The notes under the pieces are model-generated. The model saw nothing but the letters and a program-made list of their open reading frames with translations, searched no databases and had not been told where the DNA came from. From Adineta steineri (Eukaryota; Rotifera; Eurotatoria; Adinetida; Adinetidae), in NCBI GenBank assembly GCA_905250115.1, contig CAJNOI010000013.1, positions 844,924 through 908,923 of the forward strand: a stretch of DNA of 64,000 bases. Direction: 5' to 3'. Below, piece after piece: positions 63,200-64,000 of the stretch; within the stretch, counting starts at the first letter, position 1; each line of letters opens with the position of its first letter. The translations under genes were made by a program, and so were the position numbers.

Positions 63200-63640
63200 C
63201 TATTTTATAAGATGTTTCAGGACTTTGCAGTGGGTTGATATTTCGCTGTAGATTCCTTTAATCTTTGACCATTCTTTAGTCCATTGTTGATGTTGTTTTT
63301 CGTCGCTAGAAAATATAAAAACTGAGTGTATGCCAGATATTTCATGAATTTCAAACATACTATATTCTGCAATTGATTCTGAGATAATGAAAAAGACGTT
63401 GGTATAGTAAATCTGCCTAGTGAAGTGAAGGTATTCATCGCTGAGTAAATACATTAATAGTGTTAACAATACGGCGTAGTTGAATAATCATATAGTCACG
63501 TCCCTTATTATTGTGACCAGTTTTGCCATCTAACAAAACTAGCTGGACATTTTGAACCAGAGGGCCATGAGCTCGATGAAGACTACCTTCTTTCTTGGAA
63601 GACTTAGTTACTGTTTTAACATTATTTTTATTGCTTGTTT
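63200..63640 (-). pseudogene. Decayed fragment of a bdelloid-expanded gene family (N-terminal domain)
   Basis: On the minus strand, peptides such as SLHRAHGPLVQNVQLV, then EISGIHSVFIFSSD, then QQWTKEWSKIKGIYSEI match a domain that I know from many bdelloid proteins. Typical wording there is QLDSIYIFCGNK followed by HEQWTKEWSKVKGVFTEI. In intact relatives this domain stands before TPR repeats or an ADP-ribosyltransferase-like domain. Neither is present here. The copy is incomplete and no longer an open gene, so it is treated as a fossil. Parent and age are unknown. Confidence 0.6.
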
Positions 63641-64000
63641 CAATAAATGTTGTTAAGTTTTCGTTGTCCTTTATTTGCTAAATAATATCTTGTTTTCAAA
63701 TGCAATGACTCTTGTTGTGTGTTATTATTTTATAATCGTACTTATATTTTTCATTTTTTCGTGAATGACTATGCATTACGAACATTTCAACTTATCAGTT
63801 CCTATGATATCGACAACTATAAACTAAAAAAAGAGCTCTATGACGTTTTTATTTTTTGTAATAAAATAAATCCTCTCTTTCTCTCTGAAAAGATATTTAT
63901 GATCCTCACTGAAAGTCATATTAATCAAATGCAGTAATCTCTATTTTCGCAACATGATTACCGAAGATATGATGTTTCGATAGTTACACTGTTAATAATG
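63641..64000. other. Window end, no gene supported
   Basis: A 72-codon opening (63719-63937, plus) has no ATG at its stated start and no recognisable content. It might be the edge of something beyond the window. Confidence 0.35.

Noticed and set aside
63719-63937. 72-codon plus-strand frame at the right end
   Set aside because: Begins at a non-ATG codon and shows no recognisable content; could only be judged with sequence beyond the window.

Overview
The window looks like nuclear DNA of a bdelloid rotifer, probably a Rotaria-like genome. Four things point this way. The DNA is very AT-rich, with multi-exon genes cut by introns of about 45-60 nt and gene-poor stretches of several kb. Splice-acceptor sequences sit directly in front of several start codons, as expected for the spliced-leader trans-splicing known in bdelloids. 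A decayed copy of a gene family I know mainly from bdelloids lies near the right end. Short G-rich palindromes there resemble the bdelloid telomere repeat TGTGGG. No similarity search was possible; names come from reading the proteins. Most multi-exon models were rebuilt by hand, and their summed exon lengths divide by three.

Left third (0-26 kb): a very short INCENP-like Aurora-binding protein (413-1113); a 14-exon MDC1-like protein with FHA and twin BRCT domains (1743-5742); 5 kb without genes; an intronless flavin monooxygenase joined to a DUF6314-like domain, with a broken reading frame (11104-13156); a tail-to-tail pair of claudin-like tetraspan genes (14027-15519); a secreted two-Ig-domain protein (17019-18491); a peptide-type GPCR (22140-25088); and an unknown coiled-coil protein (25424-26116, minus).

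Middle (26-48 kb): a histamine-H1-like receptor (26671-29099, minus), a small membrane protein, an RCC1-repeat protein, a fungal-type Trk potassium transporter (38550-40744), and a divergent GPCR (44638-45801). These are separated by long AT-rich spacers. A 296-bp hAT-like MITE (47672-47967) abuts an inverted array of roughly 20-bp repeats.

Right third (48-64 kb) is gene-dense: RPS8 (minus); then, all on the plus strand, LLPH, a glutaredoxin, a general-stress-protein-26-like flavin-fold protein, a new neuropeptide precursor with FVHG repeats, a short CEP164 and SEC61 alpha. The glutaredoxin and GSP26-like genes are only 86 bp apart with an acceptor between them, which suggests an operon-like unit resolved by trans-splicing. 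From 59.2 kb the sequence becomes repeat-rich, with four telomere-like foldbacks, a TMEM43-like gene (minus) and the decayed bdelloid family fragment.

Themes: housekeeping (RPS8, SEC61, LLPH); chromosome and DNA-damage biology (INCENP, MDC1); cilium/centriole (CEP164); neural signalling (three GPCRs, one neuropeptide); and two or three genes that look acquired from fungi or bacteria (Trk transporter, monooxygenase-DUF6314, possibly the GSP26-like gene). Two assembly gaps (10110-10119, 26563-26662) are present.
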